Assembly (NCBI RefSeq): GCF_037975245.1
Contig: NC_092568.1
Coordinates: 30,767,501 to 30,831,500, forward strand
DNA length: 64,000 nucleotides
Source: Apostichopus japonicus
Taxonomy: Eukaryota > Echinodermata > Holothuroidea > Aspidochirotida > Stichopodidae
Reading direction: 5' to 3'
Shown here in pieces: positions 63,720-64,000 of this stretch; position 1 is the stretch's first letter; each line of letters begins with the position of its first letter. The notes beneath the pieces are model-generated. The model ran no database searches. It worked only from the letters and a program-made list of their open reading frames with translations, and had not been told where the DNA came from. The translations under genes and the position numbers were made by a program.

Positions 63720-64000
63720 TTAAGGTAGCATACGCCCATTAAAAGCCCCATTGACTTACACACTAAATCACAAAAGTAATGTGGTCTCTAAGTCTAGATA
63801 GAAGTTTTCACTAGCTTAACGCTACCCATCACCGGATAGCTGACAAGTTGGCCTTTCATGGCACCATCAATTTTCCGTACCATGACCATGAAAATTTTTT
63901 GCTATCCGAGCCGGAAGTTTTCGTCACTTGTAAACAAACCTCTTCACTCAGTGGTAAACAAATTTCCTACGCTGCTCCTGGGAAGCCTAAAGGGGTCTAA
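63720..64000 (+). repeat. Tandem repeat unit 3 (partial, cut by the window end)
   Basis: The first 281 bp of the same unit, again starting with TTAAGGTAGCATACG. The array continues beyond the window. Confidence 0.95.

Overview
The window is animal genomic DNA: AT-rich, with short exons separated by long GT-AG introns, many micro- and minisatellites, and several transposon classes. The four recognisable genes have clear deuterostome-type orthologues. Recurrent short motifs such as 'taggcct', and the general character of the repeats, suggest a marine deuterostome invertebrate, perhaps an echinoderm such as a sea cucumber. That assignment is inference; no ribosomal or mitochondrial marker is present.

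Genes. (1) PRORSD1, + strand, 11081-12212: two exons, a stand-alone prolyl-tRNA editing-domain protein. (2) ASB3, + strand, 21370-27681: six coding exons, ankyrin repeats followed by a C-terminal SOCS box, a Cullin-5 substrate receptor. (3) NENF (neudesin), - strand, 41354-38589: four coding exons, a secretory cytochrome-b5-like haem-binding protein whose C-terminus reads unusually. (4) ACTR2 (Arp2), + strand, 44887-56002: nine coding exons, a complete 393-residue actin-related protein of the Arp2/3 complex. All exon junctions were checked by phase and splice dinucleotides. The genes belong to unrelated pathways (tRNA proofreading, ubiquitination, secretion/haem binding, actin branching). NENF and ACTR2 are divergently arranged about 3.5 kb apart.

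Layout. 1-11 kb has no recognised gene; it holds a 39-bp minisatellite, a roughly 30-bp minisatellite split by an inserted segment, and inside that segment a tRNA-derived SINE with perfect 12-bp target duplications. 14.5-15.1 kb carries two opposed minimal hammerhead-ribozyme motifs of the Penelope-like-element type, with a third at 52.3 kb. 17-18.6 kb holds two terminal-inverted-repeat elements. ASB3 intron 3 contains a 1,166-bp hAT-type element with a perfect 8-bp target duplication. A 24-bp minisatellite lies at 31-32 kb and a 46-bp one in NENF intron 1. A decayed LINE 3' end lies between NENF and ACTR2. ACTR2 introns hold a small hAT-like MITE and three copies of a dispersed repeat of about 90 bp.

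The right edge (58.7-64 kb) is the most unusual part. A 467-bp TTAA-flanked MITE has a diverged inverted copy beside it, forming a large palindrome. The MITE also heads a near-identical 2,268-bp tandem repeat that runs off the window. I found no CRISPR, operon or prokaryotic defence-like system; the noteworthy signals are the mobile-element architectures, the ribozyme motifs and the NENF C-terminus.
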